Notes: generated by a model not told the origin, from the letters alone. Counted from the stretch's first letter, positions 44,760-57,113 are shown. The stretch is DNA of 64,000 nt from Dactylorhiza incarnata (GCA_033032865.1 JAWHQI010000049.1:1302001-1366000), one strand, 5' to 3'. A program made the numbers and translations.

Positions 44760-47700
44760 TGTAACATCCCTCAAACAACTAGACCACTAAGTTGGTTTTG
44801 TCATGACTAGGTCATGAAAAAACCATAGGGAGAGCCACAGGCCCTGTGAACTTAGGAGAGAAGAAGAAAACCCAAGTGGTCTGCAAATAGCACTTTTCAG
44901 ATATCAATCCTAAGATTGTGTTTAGGGGCCCCACCTTGAAACCTGACCGCACCATAGCATCCCTAACCCATTAGGGGTCCTCATGGAGCACCAAGGAGCC
45001 ATTGGAGTCAAACTAAGAGGCCAATGACCAAAGTCAACTTTAACCCTGAATTAGTCAAACTAACTCAATTAGGGTCAATTAGCCTCCACCATGCCAAATT
45101 GACCTTACCCCTTCCCTAATAGGTCTACTAGGAACCTAGTGGACCAAAAAGCCCCATTATGGGACTTGCAATTTGACCAATTTACACTTAAGCCTAATTT
45201 AGGTCAAATTACACCAAATATAACCTAATCTAGCCCAATCCATTTGGGCTAGGCCCAATTAAGAGATCCATCATCTAGTGGGTCTGCTGATTTCTTGATT
45301 TTTCCTCTTAATTTCTGTAATTGCTGAGTAGGAGAGAGAGAAATTGGAGTTTTCCCCCAAATCGGAGAGAGAGAGAAAGAGAGCATTCATGGAATTAAAT
45401 GCAATTGATCCTTCATTTCCCTCCCAATAGATGTGCATTCATTCCCCCCTTCAGTTACAATTGTTTTTCTGGAGTTTTCTATGGCCAAAGGGGATGATTA
45501 AGGGAATTTGTAGACTAACCGAAACTTAGCTTAATGGCCATTAATGGCTTTTAGAAATAAAGCCATCCTAGCCGATTAAAACCCCTCCCATTTCCTTCAG
45601 TGCTCAGAGAGGAAGAGATGCCCCATTTTTCCAGTGAGTTTCGTGCAGAGAAATCCTAGATCGGCATGGCACCGAAAGCTCCAGCACCATCAATGGCGAC
45701 TCGCCGAAATTCGCGCAACCAAGCCCCCACTCAGGTCCGATCCTCTTCTCCTCCCTTAGTGCTAGATCTTTTCATATTTCGGGGCTTGATCCGTGCACAA
45801 TAGGGCTCGGATTGTGTTTTCGAAAGAGTATGTTTCATACTCTTTTTCCCTCCTCAAAAATCACGATCCGACCACCTCCGGCCGGCCAACCACCCCTATC
45901 GCCGGCCGCCACCTCAACAGAGGTGGTGGTGGCATTGGCCGGCCGGAAAGAGGCGTAGGTGGCCGGGAAATCACCCCGCAAAGAGGCCCAGGACGGGCTG
46001 TCGCGAGCCGTCCAAAGATTGGGGACGATGATAGAGAGCCGTCAGATCTTTATTTTAATGTTTACGGTTATATCATTTATTTCGTCGAGCGCTGCAAGAA
46101 ATTCGTCGAACGAATAATTCGTAGAATGGGAGGTGTTCAGCTTTAGTCGAGCGCTGTTATAAAAGAATTTAGTCGAGAACTGAATATTAAAATTTAGTCG
46201 AACGAAAGGTTTTTGTCGAGCGCTGTTTAACTCTGTATTAGTCGAGCGCTGTTATGCTCTGATTTAGTCGAGCGAATATTTCGTCGAACGCTGTTGTGTT
46301 CAGCGTTCGTCGAGTGCTGTTATACGTTAACTTAGTCGAACACAGTTAGGTGTCAACTTAGTCGACCGCAGGAAATAATTCGTCAAACGAATAATTCGTC
46401 GAACGAATAATTCGTCGAACAGGAGGTGTTCAGCTTTCGCTGAGCGCTGTATATCTTTCTCGAACGCAGATTCAGTTAATAACTAAATGTTATATTAATT
46501 TCTGTCACACTTTATGCTGAAGTTTATTTTAATTATTAAAAATACGTAGGGCCCTCTGATGAAAAAGTTGTCAACACAAAAGTTGTAGCCCTTAGGGTCT
46601 ACTTTAGTTTAAAATTAATTTCACCCTAAAAGGAGTATTGTAGCTCCCTGTAGAGCCAAAATGGTTGGACTGGCCCCTAGTGTAGGACAGCCACCATTCC
46701 TTGAATAACTTTTTACTGGTAGTAGATATGGCCTTGATACTTTAAACCTAGGCTAGCTAAATACACCCACACAACATACAAAAAGATGGGATTTTTAGGA
46801 GAACCTTTTTCTAAGGTTTTTGAAATAATTTCATAAATCATCTAATAATTAATTAGTGGGTTAAATGACCTCCAATGCCCTCCAAATTTTGGTGGGTGCT
46901 CCTTAGTGTTACTGTATGACCTTGGTAAAATTATCAGCCCAATTGGACTATTTTGTTTGAGTATTTTGTAAACCCAAGTTAGGACAAATAGGGTCAAAGT
47001 TAGGGTATGGTGTTTACCTTGGGATATGGTGGTCAAAACTCATCACCATGAAGTGAAACCTTGGTAACTGGTTTAGGATCACCCAAGACACCTCAATGAG
47101 TGATATGGGATGGTGTGGAGGTCGTTAAGCCCTAGTACACTAGTTCTATTCCTAGGTGTGCAATTTGAACCTTGTGAAGGCCATGAGGTCAAAAGTCCCT
47201 GGATGGTTATGAAACTTGGTGGATAGGTTCATAGGGTATAAATAGGCACTGGGTAATTTTATAAGAATTTTTGGAGCCAATATTCCCTTTGAATTAGGAC
47301 ATAACCCCTTTAGGGAAACTTCTTAAAAGAAACATTTACATGCTTAAAAAGTCTTGGATGACGATGAAACTTTGGTGGTGCCCTTATAATCATGGTTTAG
47401 ACCTCTGGTAATTTTTGTGAATTTTATTAAATGATTTAATCAGTACTTCTTTCACAAGGCACCTGTTTTGATTTAAACTTAAGATAAATATTTGAGGGTC
47501 CACAACTCATTGTTAAATTGTGAAAATTGGTGATAAGACCTTTCAGAACAATAGGAAGCTCTGTAAATTTTTATAGAATTTTTGAGGACTTAAATTAGTA
47601 GGCTACTTCACAGTTCATTTAATTTGAGGTTTTTTTATTTATTTATTTTAGTGACAAAATGATTTCCTTAAATCCTAAAACTTAGTCAGTAGCCTTTTAT

Positions 47701-49867
47701 GGTGAATACAAGAGTTTGGTAATTTTCCCATAATTTTAGTGTTGATCTTTTGGCGGTTCCTTCATAAAACTTCAATTTTGGATAGATGATAAATAATTAA
47801 ATTAGAGGACAATTTCTTATTGTAAAAATATGATATGCTGTTTCTGATGTTATTTCGTCATCATAGTTTTATCATAATTTTTGGAGAGCCATATCATAAG
47901 ATTTACTTACAATTCATGTTCATTTTCACACACGGCAAATGTTTGGAGAAATTAAAATAAATACTAAATAATTAAGGAAAAAATATGATTTTCTGGTTTT
48001 AGTATTATAACATCATGATAGACCCCCAGTAATTATCTTGAGTCAGTTGGATGAATATTTGGAGTACCTCCTCTTATGCAACTCATATAACTCATTTGGT
48101 CTGCGTATAGTAAAACTGTGAAATTTGAGAATCAAGTGGATCCTTAGGAGGGAATGGGGGGGGGGGGGGGGGTAAGTGGTTTACCTAGTTTAGTTGAAAA
48201 GGTGTGATGGTCAACAAGAAGGATTGTAGATGGTAAAGGTGTGCTTGGTGAGTTAGAGGTAAGTTGTACTCGGGGTCGACGAATGATCGTCTTGGAAAGT
48301 CATAAAGCACTTAGGTTTAGCTCAAGTGAAATGATAAGAGGGGTGTTCTTATGGGTAGATACCAATAACACTAAGTGTCTTATGAAAGGGAACTTTGGGG
48401 TGTCATCCCATTATAGTTCCTAGTACCGTAGTGAGCTAGCCCCTTACAGGGTAACCCTCGGGAAGTCCAAGATCAATCATAAGTCGTAGGGTAAGATGAT
48501 ACTCAAGGCTAATTAATAATACACTCACTCACACTCCGTTGTCATGGGAGTTTAGTTAGTTGGGTACCCCGAGTTGTAGGCTCGGTGGTGGCTGGTGTAG
48601 ATTGTTGATCCAGAGAGATTGTGACTCAGTTTGGTTCTTGGTTGGGAAAGTTAAGCCCAGGTGGTTTATGTTGGAGTTTGTAGATAGATAGTAGAACATG
48701 TTGCATGTGCACAAGGTGGTGGGTCCTTAGTGTCGACGGTCATTGCACCGACGTTGATACTCGGGCTCGGCAATTGTGGAATTTGCACTTAGCCATAAAT
48801 GTCTGGTGGTCCAGCCAGTAAGAGTACGTAGATGCTCCGCGATTTTGCGTTGAGGCGTACGATAGGTCTAGGTTAGGTAGTGCATATACCAACCTAGAGG
48901 TGGGCGAGGCCCAACCCACCGCTTCCGTTTTCCACTACGGGAGTATCCTGGGAGTCTTGCTAGCTCCAAAAAGGGGGAACTAAAGGTCTGTGCGCATAGA
49001 GTCATAGTGTGTGAGTTGCACTTGTGTGAACATATCATAACTGCATACCTTGCATGTCATAGCATAAACATTGCATTTCAACCGCTACCCTTATCGTATA
49101 AGTCAGTTATGGGACTTCTTATACGATAGGCCTTGCGAAACGACCCCTTGGTCTATAGGTTTGTGTGGGCATTCCTATAATTCAATGGTTATTTTTCATT
49201 TATGTATGTCCTTACTTACTGCACTTTATTTATTCTTTACCTGCTCTTACTATGCTTTATTACCTGCTTTGTTTATGCACATATATACTTGAGTAGTGGT
49301 AGAACTCTTCCTGTAAATTATACCCTGTCATCTGCTATTGCTATTACCCCTTGTTTGTCCTCCGCTTCATCCTTCCAGCTCGGTGCCTAGGAGTCACCGG
49401 GGGAGGGGTGGGGGATTGGCTTAGTCTTTTTGACTAACGGTCGGTGGACCTTATCATTTTAGGAGACCGCGGCGACGGAGCAGCACTAGAGGCCGGCGCA
49501 GATGGAGGTGGGGCAGTCTAGCACGGGAGCACCGAAGACAGAATCCATGAGTGGCTATAAGTTCTAGTTATTTTGCTTCCGCGAGTGAATTTGTAGTGAG
49601 GCTTGATGTATCGGACAGGAGCCCTTGTTATCTCTTCCCTTATTTCAGTTATATTTATGTGGACATCTCTTCGTGGATGTATTACTTTTCTATGTGATGT
49701 GAACTTGGCTTTCTTTATAGTTTTCTTATTCTTTGCTTCTTCGTGATCGATTTGGCCGGCAACATCGGCGTTTTGTAGTGGCAACCTTCCAGAGCGAGGG
49801 TGTCACCGCAAAACGGTGGTTATGGGCCTAAGACCCGGATGTTTGAAAAAAAAAATGGCGTCTTACA
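44760..49867 (+). repeat. 5' LTR of element C, 5.1 kb
   Basis: TGTAACATCC...GTCTTACA, matched over 3.4 kb by 60577-64000. It contains a CGA-type motif array (46076-46470), a 17-G run at 48156-48172 and, in its last part, blocks shared with the B LTR (for example around 49380-49440). It is unusually long. Its ORFs are not conserved coding sequence. Confidence 0.9.
46076..46470 (+). repeat. TTCGTCGAACG/GTCGAGCGCTG array in C 5' LTR
   Basis: About twenty sites, for example ttcgtcgaacgctg, ttagtcgagcgctg and cttagtcgaccgcagg, with irregular spacing. They are repeated in the 3' LTR at 61895-62275. Confidence 0.85.
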
Positions 49868-49869
49868 AG

Positions 49870-49881
49870 TGGTATCAAAGC
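49870..49881 (+). other. Primer-binding site of C
   Basis: tggtatcaaagc, the initiator tRNA-Met type with one change, two bases after the LTR end. Confidence 0.85.
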
Positions 49882-49934
49882 AACCTCGATCCGAAGAAAA
49901 GAAGTCCACAAACCCTGGGCCACCCCGCACGATC

Positions 49935-49954
49935 TTAGTTTGAGGACAAACTAG
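49935..49954 (+). ncRNA. Leader hairpin of C RNA (candidate packaging/dimer element)
   Basis: Stem TAGTTTG with CAAACTA plus a closing U-G pair, loop AGGA. Homologous to 28821-28842 of B, with a C-G pair replaced by T-A. Followed by the shared tggtgtgcccat block at 49968-49979. Confidence 0.55.
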
Positions 49955-50153
49955 CAGTGGAAGCAATGGTGTGCCCATAAGGGAAATCACATGAAAAGGT
50001 CCACTTATAACTGAACTTTCTTTAGCTAAGTCCCTTACGAGTGTAATTTTTCTTGTGTTGCTCGCGACGAACCCTACACCGCAGCATGGAGTTCCACCGA
50101 CTCCAAACGTCGTCCCAACACCACCGGCTCCTACCCCGTTCTAGCAGACGGAG

Positions 50154-51083
50154 TTGGGACACACACTGACTGCTATTCTGGAGACTTTCAGGGCACAGCA
50201 GGCACCGGCTCCTCAGCAAAACCCTGGGGCCAATTGGCTGAGCATCTTTCGAGGTATCTCCCCACCATCATACATCGGGACTGAGACCGTTGTGAGGACC
50301 GAGGAGTGGGTGGATATTATGGAGGAGATGTTGACAGGGATTCAGTGCCTGGCAGACATGGAGGTTCCACTGGTGGTTTCTTGCTTGGAGTCCCATGCCA
50401 AGAGATGGTGGAAGAGGTTCCTGGATACAGCTTATCCGGGACTAGAGGCAGCGGGCGTTTTGTGGGAGGATTTCAAGGCAGCACTGCTGGAGCATTTAGT
50501 GCCGTAGTCTGCTAGAGATGAACTGGAGGATAGGTTTTTGCAGTTGAGGCAGGGGAGCAGGACTGTTCTGGAGTATCACTGGGAGTTTACCCATATATCC
50601 CAGTTTGCGGTTTCGTATCAGCTGAATGACGCGGGATATGCAAAAAGGTTCTACAAGGGCCTTAGTGATGAGCTGAGGCAGGCCCTCCTCTTCGTCTCCG
50701 ACGGCAGCATGACAAAGATTCTAGAGATGGCCAAGAAGCTGGAGATAGACCAGCAAGCTGTTCGTGGGAGAAAGAGACCGATGGAGGAGCAGGGACGAGG
50801 AGGCAGAAGGGACCACCCGAGTGGCCGAGACGCTGGGGAGAGAAAGACGGAGGTCTGACCCCGCCAGGAGGAGAGGCAGGAGCAGAGAGAGACGGTAGTG
50901 TTGGCTCCTCAGCCTCTACAGATGCGGGAGATGCCAAGGATTGGAGGAGGTGGACCACCACCAGAGTGCTACCACTGCCGCCAGACCGGCCATATCAAGA
51001 GAAACTGCCCTCAGAGGAATGCACCACCAGCACTACGGGCAGCACCACAGGGCCAGCATTTTAGGGGCCGGGGACGTGGATGA
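50154..51083 (+). pseudogene. gag: Gag of element C
   Basis: The capsid-like part (NWLSIFRGISPPSYIGTE, RTEEWVDIMEEML, LESHAKRWWKRFLDTAYPG) is typical of chromovirus gag. A TAG at 50505-50507 separates it from the continuing part (LQLRQGSRTVLEYHWEFTHIS, YAKRFYKGLSDELR) at 50538-50858. A further stop and frame change lead to a CCHC knuckle (CYHCRQTGHIKRNC, about 50970-51011). The true start was not determined. This protein would form the particle and could have packaged B RNA. Confidence 0.85.
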
Positions 51084-51301
51084 GGTCGTGGATTTTAGGG
51101 CGATGACTGGAGATAGTACAGGGAGTAGGCGTACGCCCTAGACTTGGCAAGGCCCCGGGACCCAGCAAGGGTCATCGCAGGTACTTTGATGCGTTTATTT
51201 TAATTGTTTGTATCTTATAAATTTTAGTTTTACCTTAGCATTGAACCAAACAACCAAAACCCTCAGGTTTAGTACGCGTTTACGGCAAATCTGCTTTTAC
51301 C

Positions 51302-52362
51302 TTGTTCGATACGGGTGCCTCGCACTCGTTCGTCTCGGCTCAATTTATTGAGGACCTAGACCAAGTCCAACAGTTCAGGAGCGATTACATGAGGGTGCGA
51401 TTCCCAGACGGATCGGAGGTTCTAACAAATGCCACGTGCAGCATGAGGGTAGAGATTGGAGGAAGACTGTTCGAGGCCCCGACAACTGTGCTGAAGATGA
51501 AAGACTACGACCTGATCCTGGGCATGAGCTGGTTGTTCGGGAACCAGGCAAGGATTAACTGCCCGACAAGGAGGATCGTTCCAAAGCACAAAGACGGTGA
51601 AGTAGTTTTCGAAGGTACTCAACCCACCTCTCGTCTCTTCTTATCATCTATTCAGGCTGTCAAGGCCCACCTACAGGGAGACGAGGTATATCAGGTGCTC
51701 TTCGAGGCGACTGAGGTCAAGAACTCAGTGTCAATTACCCCGGTCGTACGGGATTTTGCGGATGTTTTTCCGGAGAAGCTTCCCGGACTGCCACCGCACC
51801 GCGAGAAGGATTTCCAGATCCAGCTGGTGCCGGGGGCTAAGACGGTATCTAGGGCCCCTTATCGGATGGCCCCGAAGGAGTTGGTAGAGTTTCAGAGCCA
51901 GTTGCAGGATCTGGTGGAAGCTGGGTTCGTTAGGCCGAGTTCCTCACCCTGGGGAGCTCCGGTGTTGTTCGTGAAGAAGAAGGATGGCACGCTCCGCCTG
52001 TGCATCGACTACCGAGCACTGAATATGCTGACAGTGCAGAACATGTAACCTCTACCTAGGATAGACAAGCTCTTTGACCAGCTAGTGGGAGCCCACAGGT
52101 TCTTGAAGCTGGATTTGAGGTCCGGGTATTATCAGCTAAGGATCCAGGAGGAAGATATCCCGAAGATGACTTTCAGCAACCGATATGGGTTGCATGAGTT
52201 CACTGTGATGCCGTTCAGACTCACGAATGCACCATCAGCATTTATGAGCCTGATGAACCGGGTGTTCGAGCCTTATCTCGACATCTTTGTCATTGTGTTC
52301 ATTGACGACATCCTCATCTACTTGAGGACGGAGGAGGAGCATGCACGACATTTGGCACTAAC
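51302..52362 (+). pseudogene. pol: Protease and reverse transcriptase N-terminal part of C
   Basis: Protease motif [11 protein letters not shown] at 51302, then a linker to RT ([40 protein letters not shown]). A TAA at 52046-52048 lies where relatives read NKYPLPRID. Fingers/palm motifs continue ([25 protein letters not shown]), including the catalytic FIDDILIY at about 52300. Element D is inserted shortly after it, at 52363. Its continuation is at 58186. Confidence 0.9.
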
Positions 52363-52672
52363 TGTTGAAACCGACAACTCGGTCTCTGTGGAGTTCGGGG
52401 CCCTCAGCAAGCTGAGGGGCGACCAACCCTTACTTCCCCCAAGGGAGAACTCTAGGTTGAAGGTGTTGGAACTAAGAACTGGACCAAGGGCTTAGTGGGG
52501 AGGTCCCGCCACATACCCGGAAGTCCCCTTGGAACTTCCCCTCCAAAGCCACTACTAAGCTTGGGCACCACTAGAGCCTCTCCTCACCCCTTAGAGAGAC
52601 TTGGGGAGGGAGAGAGAGAGAAGGAGAGAGCTAGCCTAGGATGAGAGATCCTCCAAATGGTGCCCCCTTGGT

Positions 52673-52684
52673 CCTATTTATAGG
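52673..52684 (-). promoter_or_regulatory. TATA box of D 3' LTR
   Basis: cctataaatagg; the 5' LTR copy is at 57443-57454. It lies just downstream of the U3 tandem repeats. Confidence 0.7.
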
Positions 52685-52859
52685 ATTTTTGAAGTTGGGC
52701 TGCAAATAGCCAAAAACTGGTCTGCCAGATTACCAAAATACCCATGAATTGGGCTGCGGATAGCCGAATCCCGCTGTTCAGAAATGCTAAATGCAGACCA
52801 CTGGACTGCGAATAGCCAAACTGGACTGCGAATAGTAAACTGGATGAGGGGGGCCTTCC

Positions 52860-53300
52860 CTGGGCGAGAGAGGGGGGTCGAGCTGGCCTCTCCCCTCTCT
52901 CCGCCGAATGCTGGGCGAGAGAGGGGGGTCGAGCTGGCCTCTCCCCTCTCTCCGCCGAATGCTGGGCGAGAGAGGGGGGTCGAGCTGGCCTCTCCCCTCT
53001 CTTCGCCGAATGCTGGGCGAGAGACGGGGGTCGAGCTGGCCTCTACCCTCTCTCCGCCGAATGCTGGGCGAGAGAGGGGGGTCGAGCTGGCCTCTCCTCT
53101 CTCTCCGCCGAATGCTGGGCGAGAGAGGGGGGTCGAGCTGGCCTCTCCTCTCTCTCCGCCGAATGCTGGGCGAGAGAGGGGGGTCGAGCTGGCCTCTCCT
53201 CTCTCTCCGCCGAATGCTGGGCGAGAGAGGGGGGTCGAGCTGGCCTCTCCCCTCTCTCCGCCGAATGCTGAGCGAGAGAGGGGGGTCGAGGCCCCACCTC
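52860..53300 (-). repeat. 51-bp tandem array in D 3' LTR (U3)
   Basis: About 8.5 units containing gggcgagagaggggggtcg and ccgccgaatgct. The homologous array in the 5' LTR is at 57628-58065. Confidence 0.92.
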
Positions 53301-53410
53301 CCCTCTCTCCGCCTCTTCCTCCTTTCTCTCTGTCTTGGATCATACTACAAACGAGGCACAAATGAGCTCTTGGGTCCCGGCAACCTACTCGGCGAATATA
53401 GGGTTGTACA

Positions 53411-53430
53411 CAATCCCCGCTCTTTTCGAG
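53411..53430 (-). other. Polypurine tract of D
   Basis: On the minus strand a purine-rich stretch (aaaagagcggggattg) directly precedes the 3' LTR. Confidence 0.7.
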
Positions 53431-53599
53431 CGAGGTACACGCTCGAAAAGAAATGTCCAACCCTGCATATTCGACGAGCGTCGCTGGGAATCCGGCTAAC
53501 AGTGCTATCTCAGAAAAAACATATAGCCTCCCCGAGAGTTCCTCCAACCCTGCCGGCTAGCGAGACCATCTCGGGGGAAAAGGACATTGCCTCCCTGGG

Positions 53600-55700
53600 A
53601 GGTCAACCTGCACCTGCCGGCTAGTGAGAGTCCGGTCAGCGGAACCATCCATGGGGAACATCACATATCCTCCCTAGGAGGTCAACCTGGCCTGCCGTCT
53701 AGTGAGAGCCCGGTCAGCGGAACCATCCAAGGGGCACATCACTTAACCTCCCTAGGAGGTCAACCTGGCCTGCCGTCTAGTGAGAGCCCGGTCAGCGGAA
53801 CCATCCAAGGGGAACATCACTTAACCTCCCTAGGAGGTCAACCTGGCCTGCCATCAAGTGAGAGCCCGGTCAGCGGAACCATCCAAGGGGCACATCACTT
53901 AACCTCCCTAGGAGGTCAACCTGGCCTGCCGTCTAGTGAGAGCCCGGTCAGCGGAACCATCCAAGGGGCACATCTCTTTTCCTCCCAAGGAGGTCAACCT
54001 GGCCTGCCGTCTAGTGAGAGCCCGGTCAGCGGAACCATCCAAGGGGCACATCACTTAACCTCCCTAGGAGGTCAACCTGGCCTGCCGTCTAGTGAGAGTC
54101 CGGTCAGCGGAACCATCCAAGGGGCACATCACTTAACCTCCCTAGGAGGTCAACCTGGCCTGCCGTCTAGTGAGAGCCCGGTCAGCGGAACCATCCAAGG
54201 GGCACATCACTTAACCTCCCTAGGAGGTCAACCTGGCCTGCCGTCTAGTGAGAGCCCGGTCAGCGGAACCATCCAAGGGGCACATCTCTTTTCCTCCCAA
54301 GGAGGTCAACCTAGCCTGCCGTCTAGTGAGAGCCCGGTCAGCGGAACCATCCAAGGGGAACATCTCTTTTCCTCCCTAGGAGGTCAACCTGGCCTGCCGT
54401 CTAGTGAGAGCCCGGTCAGCGGAACCATCCAAGGGGCACATCACTTAACCTCCCTAGGAGGTCAACCTGGCCTGCCGTCTAGTGAGAGCCCGGTCAGCGG
54501 AACCATCCAAGGGGCACATCTCTTTTCCTCCCAAGGAGGTCAACCTGGCCTGCCGTCTAGTGAGAGCCCGGTCAGCGGAACCATCCAAGGGGCACATCAC
54601 TTAACCTCCCTAGGAGGTCAACCTGGCCTGCCGTCTAGTGAGAGTCCGGTCAGCGGAACCATCCAAGGGGCACATCACTTAACCTCCCTAGGAGGTCAAC
54701 CTGGCCTGCCGTCTAGTGAGAGCCCGGTCAGCGGAACCATCCAAGGGGCACATCACTTAAACTCCCTAGGAGGTCAACCTGGCCTGCCGTCTAGTGAGAG
54801 CCCGGTCAGCGGAACCATCCAAGGGGCACATCACTTAACCTCCCTAAGAGGTCAACCTGGCCTGCCGTCTAGTGAGAGCCCGGTCAGCGGAACCATCCAA
54901 GGGGCACATCTCTTTTCCTCCCAAGGAGGTCAACCTGGCCTGCCGTCTAGTGAGAGCCCGGTCAGCGGAACCATCCAAGGGGAACATCTCTTTTCCTCCC
55001 TAGGAGGTCAACCTGGCCTGCCGTCTAGTGAGAGCCCGGTCAGCGGAACCATCCAAGGGGCACATCACTTAACCTCCCTAGGAGGTCAACCTGGCCTGCC
55101 GTCTAGTGAGAGCCCGGTCAGCGGAACCATCCAAGGGGCACATCACTTAACCTCCCTAGGAGGTCAACCTGGCCTGCCGTCTAGTGAGAGCCCGGTCAGC
55201 GGAACCATCCAAGGGGAACATCACTTAACCTCCCTAGGAGGTCAACCTGGCCTGCCGTCTAGTGAGAGCCCGGTCAGCGGAACCATCCAAGGGGCACATC
55301 ACTTAACCTCCCTAAGAGGTCAACCTGGCCTGCCGTCTAGTGAGAGCCCGGTCAGCGGAACCATCCATGGGGAACATCACATATCCTCCCTAGGAGGTCA
55401 ACCTGCCCTGCCGTCTAGTGAGAGCCCGGTCAGCGGAACCATCCAAGGGGAACATCACTTAACCTCCCTAGGAGGTCAACCTGGCCTGCCGTCTAGTGAG
55501 AGCCCGGTCAGCAGAACCATCCAAGGGGAACATCACTTAACCTCCCTAGGAGGTCAACCTGCCCTGCCGTCTAGTGAGAGCCCGGTCAGCGGAACCATCC
55601 AAGGGGAACAACACTTAACCTCCCTAGGAGGTCAACCTGCCCTGCCGTCTAGTGAGAGCCCGGTCAGCGGAACCATCCAAGGGGAACAATACTTCAAAAA
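53600..55700 (-). repeat. 78-bp tandem array of D, 27 units
   Basis: Units contain gagagcccggtcagcggaac and cctccctaggaggtcaacc. Spacing is exactly 78 bp where checked (53703 to 53781). Two main variants exist (cacttaacctccctagg and ctcttttcctccc). It occupies the place of pol, between gag and the polypurine tract. The 709-codon plus-strand ORF here is only a by-product of the period. Confidence 0.95.
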
Positions 55701-55845
55701 ACTTTCATTTCATTAGTCATTCGGTTACATGCAAGAAAAACTAAGTAGGGAAACACTCTCTCCTACTACATGGACTCAAAGAAAAATCAAAGCACGGAGA
55801 CCGGGACTCAGACTTCTATTCCCCGACATGGTCCTTCTCGACCTC

Positions 55846-57077
55846 CTATGGTTGTTGATGCTGCGGCCTCGGGCCCCTCGCCTCCCTCATTTCCAAGAAC
55901 TCGGGGCAGACGGACGTCGCGTTGCCTTCCTCCTGATGGAAGTCACAGTAAGGTAACTCCGCCCAGACGCCCCCTCTTCCTCCCCTACGATTTCTTCTTC
56001 TTCTGTGGCCGATCGCCATGGCTTGCTGGGGTGGTGGAGAGGGTGCTTTCGGGCCCTGCCTCCACCCTGGGAGGTCAGTCTCTTCTTCTTGGAAGTTGTC
56101 CTCCTCTTGGTCGAACTTCCTCTCGGGAGCCTCCACCTTCCTCCCATGCTGCCTTGCCTCTGGCTCACTCAGCTTGGCCAGCCTTCTTGTGAACTCCGGG
56201 TTGGCCTCCTCACTTTCAACTTCTTCTGCCACCCTTTCCATCAACTCCTCAAAGGACAAAGGAGCTCTTCTCTTGAGGTCCATCTTGAAGAAGCCCTCCC
56301 GCAGCCCCACCGTGAAGGCGAGCTTGAGGGTGTACCCGGGCACTTCTTGGACGAGGAGAACCTCCTCCCTGAACCGCTCCAGATAGTGAGCCAGCGACTC
56401 TTCTGGCTCTTGCTTGATCTTGAAAAGTGCTTCGGCATCTTTCTTCCTCTTCCTTGACGTCGAGAAGCGTAGCAGGAAGCCTCGACGCAAGTCTTCAAAG
56501 GCATAGATGGATCCCGCAGGGAGCTGGTGGAACCAATCTCTAGCCTTCTCCTTCAGAGTTGTCGCGAAGAGTCGACATTTGAAAGCGGCCGACATGGGCA
56601 TGATGGAGACCATGTCTTTAAACCATTGTAGGTGTAAGACGGGGTCATCCTTGCCGAAGTAGTGAGACATCTTCGCCCCCTTGAACCCCTCTGGAATCGG
56701 GGCTGAGAGGATCATCTCAGAAAAAGGACCTCCTTCGCTCGCCCCCTTTGGGGGCTGGGCGAGCTGGGGCGGGGCGAGCTGGTAGGGCGCCCCCTCCTGA
56801 GCTCGCCACCCTGGGGCTGGGCGAGTGGGGGCCTGGCACCTCCCCACTCGCCACCTCCTGGCACCTCCTCTCTGGCTGGTTGGTCGAGAGGGATCTCACC
56901 CTCCTGTCGGGGCGAGACCTCCAGACCACTTCCTCTCCTGCCATCGCTTATCGGGGCGAAAGCCACCTGCAAGGTCTGCAGGACCTCTCGCCTGAAATTT
57001 TCGAACATCTCTAACATCACCCCAGCCACCGGGGGCTGCGGGTGACCTGGGTCGGAACTTCCTCCACCTCCGTCCAT
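55846..57077 (-). pseudogene. gag: Gag of element D (Tat/Retand type)
   Basis: It begins MDGGGGSSDPGHPQPP at 57077, some 35 bases after the PBS. A glutamine/proline-rich head lies in one frame, and the main part lies in another (switch between about 56890 and 56712), so one indel or a frameshift is required. The main part has SAPIPEGFKGAKMSHYFGK, DPVLHLQWFKDM, FATTLKEKARDWFHQLPAGSI and LRRGFLLRF, the conserved retrotransposon gag core. A zinc-finger-like CDFHQEEGNATSVC follows near the end. No protease or other pol domain follows. It would form particles, while reverse transcription would need a helper. Confidence 0.85.
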
Positions 57078-57113
57078 GGAGCTCAGCTTGAGGCTTTCTT
57101 GAATTGATCACAC

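Larger units (their letters stand above)
52363..53410 (-). repeat. 3' LTR of D
   Basis: On the minus strand TGTACAACCC...GGTTTCAACA. TATA cctataaatagg at 52673-52684. U3 contains about eight 51-bp tandem units (52860-53300). ORFs over the units on both strands are artefacts of a period divisible by three. Confidence 0.92.

Noticed and set aside
49071..49390. Hydrophobic ORFs resembling membrane proteins in the C LTR
   Set aside because: T-rich LTR sequence with no support from its second copy within the window. Low-complexity hydrophobic translation is expected.
52678..53624. Long repetitive ORFs on both strands in the D 3' LTR, and their copies at 57554-58479
   Set aside because: The 51-bp unit is a multiple of three and free of stops in several frames. 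It is LTR U3 sequence, present in both LTRs.
53600..55700. CRISPR array
   Set aside because: Units are contiguous 78-bp repeats without unique spacers, in a plant retroelement.
53587..55716. 709-codon plus-strand ORF with 26-residue repeats
   Set aside because: It follows from a 78-bp tandem array whose period is divisible by three. It lies antisense to the gag of D and outside any expression context.
55729..56457. Plus-strand ORFs opposite the gag of D
   Set aside because: Shadows of the minus-strand gag, which has the conserved motifs.
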